Assembly: GCA_004519485.1 (NCBI GenBank)
Contig: CP038132.1
Coordinates: 925,001-989,000, forward strand
Origin: Nannochloropsis oceanica
Lineage: Eukaryota; Sar; Eustigmatophyceae; Eustigmatales; Monodopsidaceae
DNA: 64,000 nucleotides
Reading direction: 5' to 3'
The translations under genes were made by a program, and so were the position numbers. The notes below the pieces were generated by a model. That model searched no databases, was not told the origin of the DNA, and was given only the letters and a program-made list of their open reading frames with translations. This document shows, piece after piece, positions 10,399 to 19,720 of this stretch (within the stretch, counting starts at the first letter, position 1; the number at the start of each line of letters is the position of its first letter).

Positions 10399-12156
10399 CG
10401 TGGAGAAGGTGCAGATCGTTATCCTTAGATTTTACGTGTTGTGATGGGAATGGGAGGATGGGAGGTCGTATAGGTGGCGGTATATGAAGGACGCAAGAAG
10501 GACACGAACCCTCTAAACGGTCGGAATTTGAATTTGACTTTCGATAGTCGTTGCTTCGTTGTGTATGTGCTTTGTTGCCTCTTTATCCACTTCTGGCACA
10601 ACGGTGAAGGTGATACAGACGGGAAAATACTTTTTTTCGCAGCATTCACAAAACACGCCTGCATCCGTTTCCCTTATTTCCTCACATCATTTCCCCGCCC
10701 CATTATGTTGATATAATTTTATGTTCACCTTTAAGGGAAGAATTTATGTCCACTTTAAAGGGAGAGGAATTACTTTCAAATCGCTCTCCTACTATCCAGG
10801 GACACGTCTCGGCTCCGGGGATCTCTGCCTTGGAAAATGGGGGGGCATGGGATATGACCCTGAAGACCGCAGACAGGGGAGCACTCTTGAGTCATTTGTG
10901 TTCCACATTCATTCGACCTCCCGTCTGCAGTACCAAAAACCCTGTCCATCCCTCCCATTCTTTTGATTAATGCGTGCTTCTGTCTCCCCTTTTGATGGAA
11001 TACAACCTGTTGTTCGTTATGTAATTGTGCCACGCGTTCGTGACTTCTTGGGTGTGTGACAAGAGAGGTTTGCTCAGGACAAGATTTCGGAGGTTATCAA
11101 TGAGCAAGATACAGCCAACCACATATTGGGATCATGTTGACCAACTCTCAAGTTTTTGAAAGAGCAGAGTAGAAACATAAATGATTACATATCAACATTT
11201 CCAGGCTATAGAACAAACTCCTCATGCTCTTTTCCCTTACCCTTTCGTTTTATATTCCCCCCCAAAACAACAATTCAACGTTTCTTGCTGTGAAAAAAAG
11301 GGGTTATTACAAATTTCCAAGATGTGAATGTTACGAAAATCCATCTCATTCAAACATCGTTGCGTCCAAGCGATTCCTAGCATGAGGCATGGAGAGAGAG
11401 AGATGACAGGGGGAGGGAGGGAGGAAGTATGAAATGACCAGGCGGTCTGTCAGCGCCGCTACGTCCACCGTATGCATACACTCTCGTCTATGAATGTTCT
11501 TCTTTCATCATCGTTATTCCCTTTTGACCTGTACACTTCTTGTGTGACACAACTTCGCCCCATTCCCTCCTCGGGGTTAAAAGGACACCCGGAACCCGGA
11601 TGACGCTTTAGGCCTTGCTGCGTTTCTTCCATGCTGTGCTGCCACCCAACTATATGAGGCATGCAAGCGCGAGATTCAATATCAGACGGGGCGTAAACGG
11701 ACCCTCCGTTCTCGAACTTGCAATCACGGTCATGCTTAGAGTCACGGTTGATGCGGCAGCAGCAAGTACTGCTTTTGAAAAGGAGAAGATCACAAGCGGC
11801 ACTCACCCTTCCGCCACGCTGCCAGACCACAATACCACAGGGACACTGCCACCCATTCAGCCCTCCATCAGGCCTCACGCGGGGCGTGTCTTCGTGCGGA
11901 GAGGCGGTCCTGTTTCGTTGTATCCAGCACCCACCGTTCGTGGAGCCACAAGCAATCAGGCATGTTTCTTCTCCTTGTTTGCCTCGCTCCCTTCCATCTC
12001 CTTCGTCCTTTCCACCGTCCTTCCCTTACTTTCTCACAAACGCAGATCTTGCTACTATGTGGTCATCGATGATGAGAGTTTTGTTGTTTAGACATCCTTT
12101 CTCGACATTCAGTCTCTTACACCCTCCCATTCCCCTCCATTTCTCCTTCAGCAGCC
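10399..12156. other. Divergent intergenic region with two overlapping antisense ORFs of doubtful status
   Basis: It separates the leftward membrane-protein gene and the rightward DFRP1-like gene, so both promoters lie here. Open frames occur at 11459-11878 (minus, 139 codons, Cys-rich) and 11615-12091 (plus, 158 codons). They overlap antisense, match no family I know, and lack the array-bearing introns of neighbouring genes. I do not call them genes. A-rich and T-rich stretches occur near 11270-11310. Confidence 0.4.
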
Positions 12157-14085
12157 ATGCCCCCAAAAGGCAAGAAGGCCGATGCCAAGAAGGCGGAGAG
12201 GCTGATCGAGGACAAGACTTTCGGCCTCAAAAACAAGAATAAGAGCAAAAAGGTGCGTTTGGGTGAGAAGAGGAAAGGGGGGAGAAGACGGAGAGATCGT
12301 CGGGATGGAACGGATGTAGGTAGGCATGCAACACGACTCACTTTCTGTCGCGAGCGTTGGCATGGTGGCCATCGGACGTGGGTCCGCTTGAAGACAATCG
12401 ATCGTTCCACCGGAACTGACGCTCCCTCTCTCCTTCTTTCCCTTCATTTCTTCCTCGGCCCGTCCCATCCATCCACAGGTCCAGCAGTACGTGGCGCACG
12501 TGACGACCCAGACAAAGCACAACGTCGGGATAAAGACCGAGGCAGAAAAAGCGGCGGCTCTCAAGGCGAAGAAGGAGGCCAAGGAGAAGGAGGATGTTGA
12601 GCTCAAGCTTCTCTTCATGCAGGTAAAGAAAGGAGGGAGGGAGGGAGGGAGGGAATTTGGTTGGGGGGAAGGCGGGTCAGGCACTTCATTCATACAGACT
12701 CACTCGTCTCTCCCTCCCGCCCTCCCTCCCTTCCTTCCTTCCTCATTTCCCCAGATGCAAGCAGGAGCGGGGAAGACGAGCAAAGCAATGGAGGCAGCGG
12801 CCGAGGCGGCGAAAGCTAAGAGAGACGCGGCCATGGCGGCCAAGGGCGGAAAGGGGGAGGCACAATGGATTGAGATTGACATGACGGGGAAGCCGCTGGA
12901 GGAGGTAGGTAGGTAGGGAGGGAGGGAGGGAGAGAGAGAAGGAGGGAGAGAGGAAGAGACGCAGTCGATTGAGATGGGCATGTTAAAATGAATCTCTGGA
13001 GGGGGGAGGGAGAGAGGGACAGAGAGGGACGGAGAGATACCTACGTGCTTCATTCCCTCTGTTGATGGCCGATTACTATTATTTTCCAACACTCTCTGCC
13101 ATCCCTCCCTCCCTCCCTCCCTCCCTCCCTCTCTCTTTCTCTCCCTCCCTCCCTCCCTCCCTAGGTCATCGAGTACGAGCGTCAAAAATTGACATTTTTT
13201 AAGAAGAATGTGACCCCTGTCACGGTACGTCGCACGCGCAGGAGGGAGGGAGGGAGGGAGGAAGGGAGGGAGGGAGGGGGGAAGGGGAGGTGTGGTGATG
13301 GCGTGAGAATTTACGGACCCGCTTACCCGTACTCTCTTCCTTTGATTATTCCCCGTCGTCATCTTATCATCTATAGGAGGCGTCGTTCGCGCAATGGAAG
13401 AAGGACAAGGCCGAGAAGAGGAAGAGGGAGAACGCGGAGAGGGTGAGGAGGGAGGGAGGGAGGGAGGGAGGGAGGGAGGGAGGGAGGGAGGGAGGGAGGG
13501 AGGGAGGGAGGGAGAGAGGTAGTAGGGAGGGAGGAAAAGAGATGCCGGGCCAGTCATGCCGTTGCTTTTGTCCAGGGGATCGGAGGGAGCGCAAAGCTTT
13601 ATACACGTCAACGGAAGCCCCTGTGTAGACACTCACCTTCTCCTCCCTCCCTCCCTCCCTCCCTCCCTCCCTCCCTCCCTCCCTCCCTCCCTCCCTCCCT
13701 CCCTCCCTCCCTCCCTCCCTCCCTCCGCCCGGACCAGGTCAAGGCGGAGATGGCCAAGAAGACCAAAGGCAAGGGTCTGAGCGTACTGAGTGGAAAAGCG
13801 CTTTTCGAGTACGACGCGACCCTGTTTGTCGACGACGAGGAAGCGGGAGAGGAGCAGGTGGATGTGAAGAACTTGAAATCGTTGATGGAGGAGGAGGACG
13901 AGGAGAGGGAGAGGGGGGGAGGGGGCGAGGAGGAAGGGGAGGGGCTTGCGGTGGCGGTACAGGAGAATTTGTACTTGGAGGAGGAGGATGATCTTGACGA
14001 CCTAGACGATGACGATGATGAGGAGGAGGAAGCTGAGAGGCAGGATGGGGGGAGTGCTGGGGAAGGAGGGGGGAAGAGGGGTTGA
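12157..14085 (+). CDS. DFRP1/ZC3H15/Tma46-type DRG-binding factor without CCCH fingers
   Basis: Family members stabilise DRG1-type GTPases and associate with ribosomes. Six exons, all phase 0: 12157-12252, 12479-12622, 12755-12904, 13165-13224, 13377-13442 and 13738-14085 (287 residues). The N-terminus has the family signature IEDKTFGLKNKNKSKK, followed by VQQYVAHVTTQ. The C-terminal half matches the DRG-binding region: LEEVIEYERQKL, VTPVTEASFAQWKK, GKALFEYDATLFVDDEE, then a very acidic tail. The two CCCH zinc fingers normally lying between these parts are absent. The region between is an Ala/Lys-rich helix-like stretch ending QWIEIDMTG, and the introns there are too short and repetitive to hide the fingers. 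Introns 2, 3 and 5 are textbook examples of the GGGA...TCCC intron structure. Confidence 0.82.
13448..13515 (+). repeat. (GGGA)n array at the 5' end of an intron
   Basis: About 68 bp directly after the donor site at 13443. It is paired with the (TCCC)n array at the 3' end of the same intron. Four consecutive GGG runs make it a strong G-quadruplex candidate. Confidence 0.92.
13642..13726 (+). repeat. (TCCC)n array at the 3' end of the same intron
   Basis: About 85 bp ending 11 bp before the exon that begins at 13738. It acts as a polypyrimidine tract and is the exact complement of the array at the 5' end of this intron. Confidence 0.92.
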
Positions 14086-14474
14086 AGGGAGGGAGGGAGG
14101 GGGGAGAGAGATGTTGTATAGTGAGAGGAGAGGAAGAGGGGAAGGGAGGATGCGCTTAATTAACGGCAATGGTGGAGCTTGGGATGGGCCTGAGTAGAGA
14201 TCGAGGTGAAGGGGGAATTCGCGGACGGGAGGGTAGATAGAGAGATGAGCTCAGCGAATGAGAGGGAGAGGGAGAGAGGGATAGAGGAAGGAGTAAGAGT
14301 TTGACATCACACATTAAAGAAAATCGAACACCAGTTAGCGATAAACAAATTTGTGATGTCAATTATCAAGCACTTTATTTTGAGACCGACCGGGGCTTTC
14401 TCTTATTTATGTCACATTCCTCTCTATTATTGCCCTCCCTTTTCAAAGTACACCTATTTCTCTTCTTCCCCTTA
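14086..14474. other. Convergent intergenic region
   Basis: It lies between the stops of the DFRP1-like and Trm10 genes. It holds 3' UTR material with GGGA-rich DNA to about 14280 and A/T-rich DNA around 14310-14370. A 9-bp word, TTTGACATC with its complement GATGTCAAT, recurs near 14300 and 14355. No gene seen. Confidence 0.45.
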
Positions 14475-15981
14475 TTACTCCTTCCCCTCCTCCTCCTTTC
14501 CCCTCTCCTCCCTCCCCCTCTTCTCTCGCTTCAGCTCTCTTTTGCTCTTCTCCACCGCCTTCCTCTTGGGCACACACCCCTCCAACGCCCTCGGCCAGTC
14601 TCCCCCGTTCGCATGCACATCCATCATCACCTTGACCACCGTATCCACATTCAACGCCGCCGTTGCTTGTTTTGATTTTAAATTCAAATATTCGAGAGGT
14701 AAACGTGCCGATTTTATTTGCCACCTAGTGGCCACCTCTTGCGAGATGCCACGGACGACGGTCCTGTCCACGATGCCGCCGATGACGTAGACTGGAGGGC
14801 AGGGAGGAAGGGAAAGCAAGTGGGCTGAGTGGAAATGCATCAAAAGATAACCATGTGCTTCCGAAGAAGAGCAGTAGAAATACACGCAGGACGTATCCTC
14901 TTTCCCTCTCTCTCTTCACACAAATTGCTCCTCCCTTACCTTTCGAGAGATCCAGAGGCCCCTCCAAGACTTCCTCCGCGTCTGGCGACAAATAAACAAT
15001 GCTCTCCCGGGGAAACACCGCCGGCAGCTCCTCCTCATGTCTATATATGGGCCAATTGTGAATCCCGGAGCCCTTGAGCATCTCTGCAGTGAGGCCGTGG
15101 AAGGAGGTAATGTGGAATACGGGGGTGTTGTGGAAGGAAGAGGCGCATTTGAGGGAATGGTAGCACCATCCGACCTGCTGGGTTAGGGAGCGGGTGCCCC
15201 GGAGGCCGTGGATGGATTCGCCGTAATGAAGGTCAAGGGCGAGACGGAGGTGGGGAGGGAGGGAAAAAGGAAAGGAAGAGAAGTCGTCGTCTGACCTGTA
15301 CTCCCTATCCACCACCCCCTCCTCCTCTTCTCTCTTGGCCATTTCCCTTGCTTCCCTCTTTGTCCTCCTGCTTTCCTTCCTCTTCTTCAACCATCCCGCG
15401 TCCACCGCAAGCAGAGCCGTAAACCTCTCCTTCCTTTCCTTCTTTCTCGCCATCATTCTTGCCTTCACATCTGTCTGCTCCTCCTCCGTGAGCTCCTTGT
15501 AAATTTGCGACTTTTTCCGGTGGTATTTTTGTCGCGTGTATCGAAGCCGTTGCTTGGCATTGGCGTACTTGACGGCTTTTTTTTCGGCCCTGCTCAAGCG
15601 GGGAGGCGCAGTGAGACTGGAGGTCAAAGAGGAGAGCGTGGTGAGAATGCGGAGGACGAAGGGGAGGAGGAGGAGGAGGAGGAGGAGGAGGAGGAGGAGG
15701 AGGAATGGTTCGAGGATGTGCAAGGGGGAGGTTGGTGGCAGTCGCTGCATAAAGCAGAAGAGCAACAGGCCGAGAATGAGAGGCATAATAAGAAGGACAA
15801 CATGAGAGAATAACAGAAAAGGCTTGGAGATGTTAGTGGAAATGGTCTTGGTAGAGGAGGCGAGGGCCCGTGGTGGTGATGGGAGTGGGGATGGTGGGAA
15901 AGGGGGAAAGGGGAGATCCTCGTCCTCGTCCTCGTCTTGCGTTGAAGGGGGAAGGGTCTCGGCTGGCGGGTAAAATGCCAT
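14475..15981 (-). CDS. Trm10/TRMT10-type tRNA (guanine/adenine-9 N1) methyltransferase with hydrophobic N-terminus
   Basis: A SPOUT-fold enzyme that methylates N1 of purine 9 in tRNA. Two exons, 15981-14940 and 14791-14475, give 452 residues. A basic, Arg/Lys-rich region (RAEKKAVKYANAKQRLRY and more) precedes the domain, as usual in Trm10. The domain shows LALDLHYGESIHGL, SLTQQVGWCYHSLK, FHITSFHG, ESIVYLSPDAEEVLE, then VYVIGGIVDRTVVRGIS, RLPLEYL and NVDTVVKVMMDVH, matching Trm10 SPOUT motifs, and GCVPKRK at the end. Odd: residues about 50-110 contain two hydrophobic stretches, LLFSHVVLLIMPLILGLLLF and a run of about 13 leucines encoded by a GAG/CTC triplet repeat near 15661-15702. This could anchor the enzyme in a membrane or be a repeat-driven artefact of start choice. 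Confidence 0.88.
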
Positions 15982-17020
15982 GGAAGGAAATGATTGATGG
16001 TACCGTTGCTTCCGTGCCTATTTTTTCGTATGCGGATGTTTATGGGAGTGGTCAAAATCATCTAATCATCTCTTTTCTCTTTCCTCAGCCGTTGAATCGA
16101 GGCTTCTTTCTCTTCCCACAAAACTTGTGAGGCTAGAGCTTGGGAGTCAGAAGATACCGAAACCAAGCACAAAGTCCAAACCGTTTCTACATTGCGACTC
16201 TTATGCGAGAATACGGGCAACTCAACCGAAAAGGAGACAAAATGTGCGCCAACTAAACCTTCTCTGCCCCTAAATTGGAGCGTACGTCCCGTCCCTCCAC
16301 CCTTAATTGGGACAGTTGGATTAGCTCGCCTTCACCATCGACGGCGACAACCAGCTATAAGAGCAACTGCATTGCAAAATTAAGGAGTGACGAATGGGGG
16401 AAACAGGGAAGGAAGGACGGGAAGAGGTTTGGGGGGCCTTATATAATGGTGTTCTATTTTTGGCGGTGGTGGAAAGGGAAAGAGGAAAATAATGCAGGAT
16501 ACGGTGAGGTCCACCGACCAAACGAATTTCCTCGCCACCCTATTTTAAGAAACAAAGCTACATGTGACGTATTCCCATCAGTTTTTCTCCTTGTTCTTCT
16601 TCTTCTTGTTTTTCTTGTTGTTGTTCTTCTTCTTCTTTTTCCTCTTCTTGTTCTTCTGCTCCTTCTGCTCCTCCTCCTCCTCCTCATAAAACAAGCTTAA
16701 AATGTGAAAGCTATACGTAACATTATGACTTTTACAATACCGCCGCATGAAAACCTTTCCCTCATAAAATATCCATCATTTTTTCAAGGTACATAAGAGG
16801 GAGAGGTAGGAAAGGAAAGAGGAAGGTGAGGAGGGAGCAAGAAGGCTAAGGCCCATCAATCCCACCATGGGTTGCACACTGCCACGGGATTACGTTTTAT
16901 TTCGTGCATGGATGAAGACATACTCCCGGATGTTCGCACCTGTCCCCCTTGCCGTGCTGAATGCACCGCCACATGATTCCTGTTAGACGGCCACTGTAAG
17001 CAGCAACTCGGTTGCAAGCC
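15982..17020. other. Intergenic region, Trm10 5' side, with a TTC-rich stretch
   Basis: No convincing gene. The Trm10 promoter should be near 15990-16130. A degenerate TTC/CTT-rich stretch covers about 16580-16685. The region has few GGGA arrays, unlike the neighbouring genes. Confidence 0.45.
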
Positions 17021-17716
17021 CTCGACAAGCCACACGGGGACTGACACGGGAGGTGGAGGGAGCTCTCGGACACAGTCGATCGACAAATACGAAATGGTCA
17101 AGGTGACGGTAGCTCTCATCGGCACGATTGCGGCGGTTTCGATCTCTTTCGCATACGGCGTGCGTCATATCGAGGGGGAGTGGAAGTCGGAAGTCGCGCG
17201 CGTGCAGAACAAGGCGGCTACGGAGATCAGGCGGATCGAGGGGGAGTGGAAGTCTAAAGAGTGCCAGTGGAAGTCGAAAGAGGGCCGGCGGAAGGCGGAA
17301 GTCGCGCGCATCGAGGGCCAGTGGAAGGCGGAAGTAAAGCGGATCGAGGGGGAGTGGAAAATGTCGGAGCGATTGTGGAAGGCGGAGGTGGAGCGATATA
17401 AGCGCGACCTCCAATTGGCCCATACTCGTGACTATGAGCCGTATCAGGCGGCGATATCGCAGAAAGGGGAAAGAACAACGGGGGCAGGAAGCGGAGGACT
17501 GGAGAAGGAAGAGAAGAAGAACTAGCTTTTGGTATCCTGCGTAGATTAACAAGAAAGTGTACAGTGGCCAGAGTAAACATAGGCAAAAGACATAGGTAAA
17601 GACATGTACAGTGGCCGGGGCGAATAAGGATAGATGGTTGTGAGGGGGTTGGTACTCCTACACCACCAATGCAATAAGGAGGGCTCCCCAAAATGTTCAA
17701 GCAGCGAGTTCTTCTT
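17021..17716 (+). repeat. Unit A of a direct tandem duplication
   Basis: This about 696-bp segment recurs at 18866-19531 in the same orientation. The right part, from the end of the reading frame for about 190 bp of non-coding DNA, appears identical by eye in both copies, so the duplication or a later conversion is recent. Unit A has an additional 11-codon repeat inside the coding part. Confidence 0.93.
17094..17525 (+). CDS. Unrecognised membrane/coiled-coil repeat protein, copy A
   Basis: Not recognised. 143 residues from the Met at 17094. A hydrophobic segment at the N-terminus (VTVALIGTIAAVSISFAYGV) would be a membrane anchor or signal. It is followed by a highly charged, Trp-containing repeat region built on IEGEWKS, WKSKEG and WKAEVAR units, spaced in multiples of 7 or 11 residues and probably a long helix or coiled coil. 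The conserved end is DYEPYQAAISQKGE, then a Gly/Lys/Glu tail. The same frame is open upstream to a stop near 16976, so a spliced or earlier start is possible. A near-identical paralogue lies 1.8 kb downstream. Two copies in a recent duplication and conserved frame support a real gene. Confidence 0.6.
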   Translation: MVKVTVALIGTIAAVSISFAYGVRHIEGEWKSEVARVQNKAATEIRRIEGEWKSKECQWKSKEGRRKAEVARIEGQWKAEVKRIEGEWKMSERLWKAEVERYKRDLQLAHTRDYEPYQAAISQKGERTTGAGSGGLEKEEKKN

Positions 17717-18122
17717 TTTTTCCATTTTGATTTGATGTGGGTGCTTCATGTATCCCTTCCGCCCCAACACCGCCAGCCCCGTGTCTTATCCGTCCAATCA
17801 AGCACCCACCCCACCTGTACAGAGCGCGGCGATCTCCTCCGCCCCAACACTCGGGGGTAAGCACCGCCTGTAGAGGGAGCAAGGCCCTCGCTGCAATGGA
17901 GGTCATTTCATGAAACCGGGGTCATGGACAAAGTTGCAAACTTTTTGGACCCTGGAGGACAGCCACCACAGAGCTGTGCTTGAGACGGCAACGTGTTTGT
18001 TGTCAACAAGACGATTATCAAGGCCTGTGTCTGTGTATAATACAGCTGGAAGCAAGACGGCACGTAAGGTCAACAAGCGATATCGCCGCCGTCGCAGTAG
18101 TTTGTGTGGTCTGAGGAGCCGA
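17717..18122. other. Spacer between the duplicated units
   Basis: No coding frame that I trust. The 12-bp word CCGCCCCAACAC occurs twice (about 17759 and 17839). This spacer is not shared with the flank of the second unit. Confidence 0.4.
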
Positions 18123-18716
18123 CTACTTTGTGTCTCGTAGCCCCGGTCTTGTGTGCGGCATCACGCTCAATATGACTAGCAGCGCCATGCAGAGGTACAG
18201 TGTTTTGTTATGTGGGTCTATCTCGATTGTGCCGGTGTCGTGTGGTGGTGGTGGGGATTGGGGGCCTCCGCTTCCATGCGTCATCATCAAGCAAGCCTCC
18301 TTTTCTCGCCTTTGGTCTTGCCCTTTGGCAGCACCAGTGGGCATTCGCGTAGCCACTACTGTGTGGTCTAGCATACGGACGATGACAGTATCGTTGTAAC
18401 TCTGTGGCGGATTTGGTTTCAACCTCGTTGTGCGCTTGGAAACCGACGTCAAACCCTCATTCGCCATCCCTCCCCACACAATGACATGCACTGCTTGCTT
18501 GCTGCCTCCACCGACCACGACCACCGGAGGGAATCTCGAGAGCATGCTTTGGAGCTCTGGCATAAAGGGTGCAGCCATGGTGTGGAGAGGGGGCGCAGAT
18601 TTCTGGTCCGGTAAGGTGGATTGTGTAATGGATATTGGAGGGAGGGCAAGATTTGGTCTTTTGGGAGGGGGGGGGAGGGGAAGGGAGGAGAGGGTGTTCG
18701 GTACACGCGACCGCAC
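18123..18716 (-). CDS. Uncharacterised ORF with a C-terminal hydrophobic segment
   Basis: Not recognised. A 197-codon frame on the minus strand between the two duplicated genes, divergent from copy B with only about 60 bp between the starts. It begins Pro/Ser-rich. A more ordinary region follows (MPELQSMLSRFPPVVVVGGG, HVIVWGGMANEG, YNDTVIVRMLDHTVVATRM). It ends with a hydrophobic stretch, TLYLCMALLVILSVM, and a short basic tail, like a tail-anchored protein. The mixed composition looks more protein-like than the shadow frames around it, but no homologue is known to me, so it may be chance. Confidence 0.35.
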   Translation of the reverse strand: MRSRVPNTLSSLPLPPPPKRPNLALPPISITQSTLPDQKSAPPLHTMAAPFMPELQSMLSRFPPVVVVGGGSKQAVHVIVWGGMANEGLTSVSKRTTRLKPNPPQSYNDTVIVRMLDHTVVATRMPTGAAKGQDQRREKEACLMMTHGSGGPQSPPPPHDTGTIEIDPHNKTLYLCMALLVILSVMPHTRPGLRDTK

Positions 18717-18779
18717 ACTGCGCGAGGCATGTTGATCGACTCCCGTCTGATATAGTGTCTATTCCGTCTGAGATACGAT

Positions 18780-19340
18780 GTGTGTGATGGGGGTAAGTTT
18801 TCTACGCACAAGCCCAAATTCACGCACACAACAGGGAAGGGACGCGTACTGCGGGGGGCGTTTTCCTCGACAGGCCACAGGGGGACGGACACGGGCTATG
18901 GAGGGAGCTCTCGGACACAGTCGATCGACAAATACGAAGTAGTCAAGGTGGCGGTAACCGTCATCGGCACAATTGCGGCGGTTTCGAGCTTTATCTCATA
19001 CGGCGTCCGTATCGTCGACGAGAGAGAGAATAGGGCTGAGATCGCGCGTGTGCAGAACGAGGCGGCTACGGAGATCAGGCGGATCGAGGGGGAGTGGAAG
19101 TCGAAAGAGCGCCAGTGGAAGTCTAAAGAGGGCCAGTGGAAGGCGGAAGTCGCGCGCATCGAGGGGGAGTGGAAAATGTCGGAGCGATTGTGGAAGGCGG
19201 AGGTGGAGCGATATAAGCGCGACCTCCAATTGGCCCATACTCGTGACTATGAGCCGTATCAGGCGGCGATATCGCAGAAAGGGGAAAGAACAACGGGGGC
19301 AGGAAGCGGAGGACTGGAGAAGGAAGAGAAGAAGAACTAG
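18780..19340 (+). CDS. Unrecognised membrane/coiled-coil repeat protein, copy B
   Basis: 186 codons from the Met at 18780; the part homologous to copy A starts near residue 30. It has the same plan: Thr/Ser/Gly-rich lead, SRTQSIDKYE, a hydrophobic segment (VAVTVIGTIAAVSSFISYGV), then charged Trp repeats (IEGEWKS, RQWKSKEGQWKAEVAR), and the identical end DYEPYQAAISQKGE with its tail. It differs from copy A by several substitutions in and just after the membrane segment and lacks one 11-residue repeat, while the C-terminal half and the 3' flank are the same. Differences concentrated in the N-terminal half suggest diversification there or conversion of the 3' half. Function unknown. Confidence 0.62.
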   Translation: MCDGGKFSTHKPKFTHTTGKGRVLRGAFSSTGHRGTDTGYGGSSRTQSIDKYEVVKVAVTVIGTIAAVSSFISYGVRIVDERENRAEIARVQNEAATEIRRIEGEWKSKERQWKSKEGQWKAEVARIEGEWKMSERLWKAEVERYKRDLQLAHTRDYEPYQAAISQKGERTTGAGSGGLEKEEKKN

Positions 19341-19531
19341 CTTTTGGTATCCTGCGTAGATTAACAAGAAAGTGTACAGTGGCCAGAGTAAACATAGGCA
19401 AAAGACATAGGTAAAGACATGTACAGTGGCCGGGGCGAATAAGGATAGATGGTTGTGAGGGGGTTGGTACTCCTACACCACCAATGCAATAAGGAGGGCT
19501 CCCCAAAATGTTCAAGCAGCGAGTTCTTCTT
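18866..19531 (+). repeat. Unit B of the direct tandem duplication
   Basis: Second copy of the segment at 17021-17716. Homology starts at a CTCGACA(A/G)GCCACA sequence and stops abruptly at GAGTTCTTCTT in both copies, where unit B runs into a long TTC microsatellite and unit A into a T-rich stretch. Confidence 0.93.
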
Positions 19532-19582
19532 CCTCTTATCATTATTCTTTACTATCATCATGATCATCATCATCCTTCTTCT

Positions 19583-19720
19583 TGGTCGTTTTGTTCTTCT
19601 TCTTCTTTTTCTTCTTTTTCTTCTTGTTCTTGTTCTTGCTCTTGTTCTTCTTCTTCTTCTTCTTCTTCTTCTTCTTCTTCTTCTTGTTCTTCTTCTTCCT
19701 CTTCTTCTTCTTCTTCTTTA
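19583..19720 (+). repeat. (TTC)n-rich microsatellite
   Basis: About 138 bp of TTC/TTCTTG/TTT triplets immediately downstream of unit B. It lies just beyond the 3' end of the ceramide synthase gene, whose stop is at 19718. Confidence 0.85.

Noticed and set aside
11459-12091. Two overlapping antisense ORFs as genes
   Set aside because: No recognisable motif in either, mutual overlap, and no array-bearing introns or partner exons.
13448-13726. Telomere-like or centromeric satellite
   Set aside because: The GGGA/TCCC arrays are short, scattered and tied to introns; they are not TTAGGG-type repeats at a chromosome end.
13386-13780. Frames made of PPSLPPS or REGGREGG repeats here and at dozens of other places
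   Set aside because: These are six-frame readings of the GGGA/TCCC arrays. Only those continuous with a recognised domain (DNMT2 exon 5, aminodeoxychorismate synthase linkers) are kept as coding.
17021-19531. Composite transposon with direct repeats at its ends
   Set aside because: The units carry a protein gene, but no transposase, integrase or reverse transcriptase lies in or near them, and no target-site duplication or terminal inverted repeat is visible.
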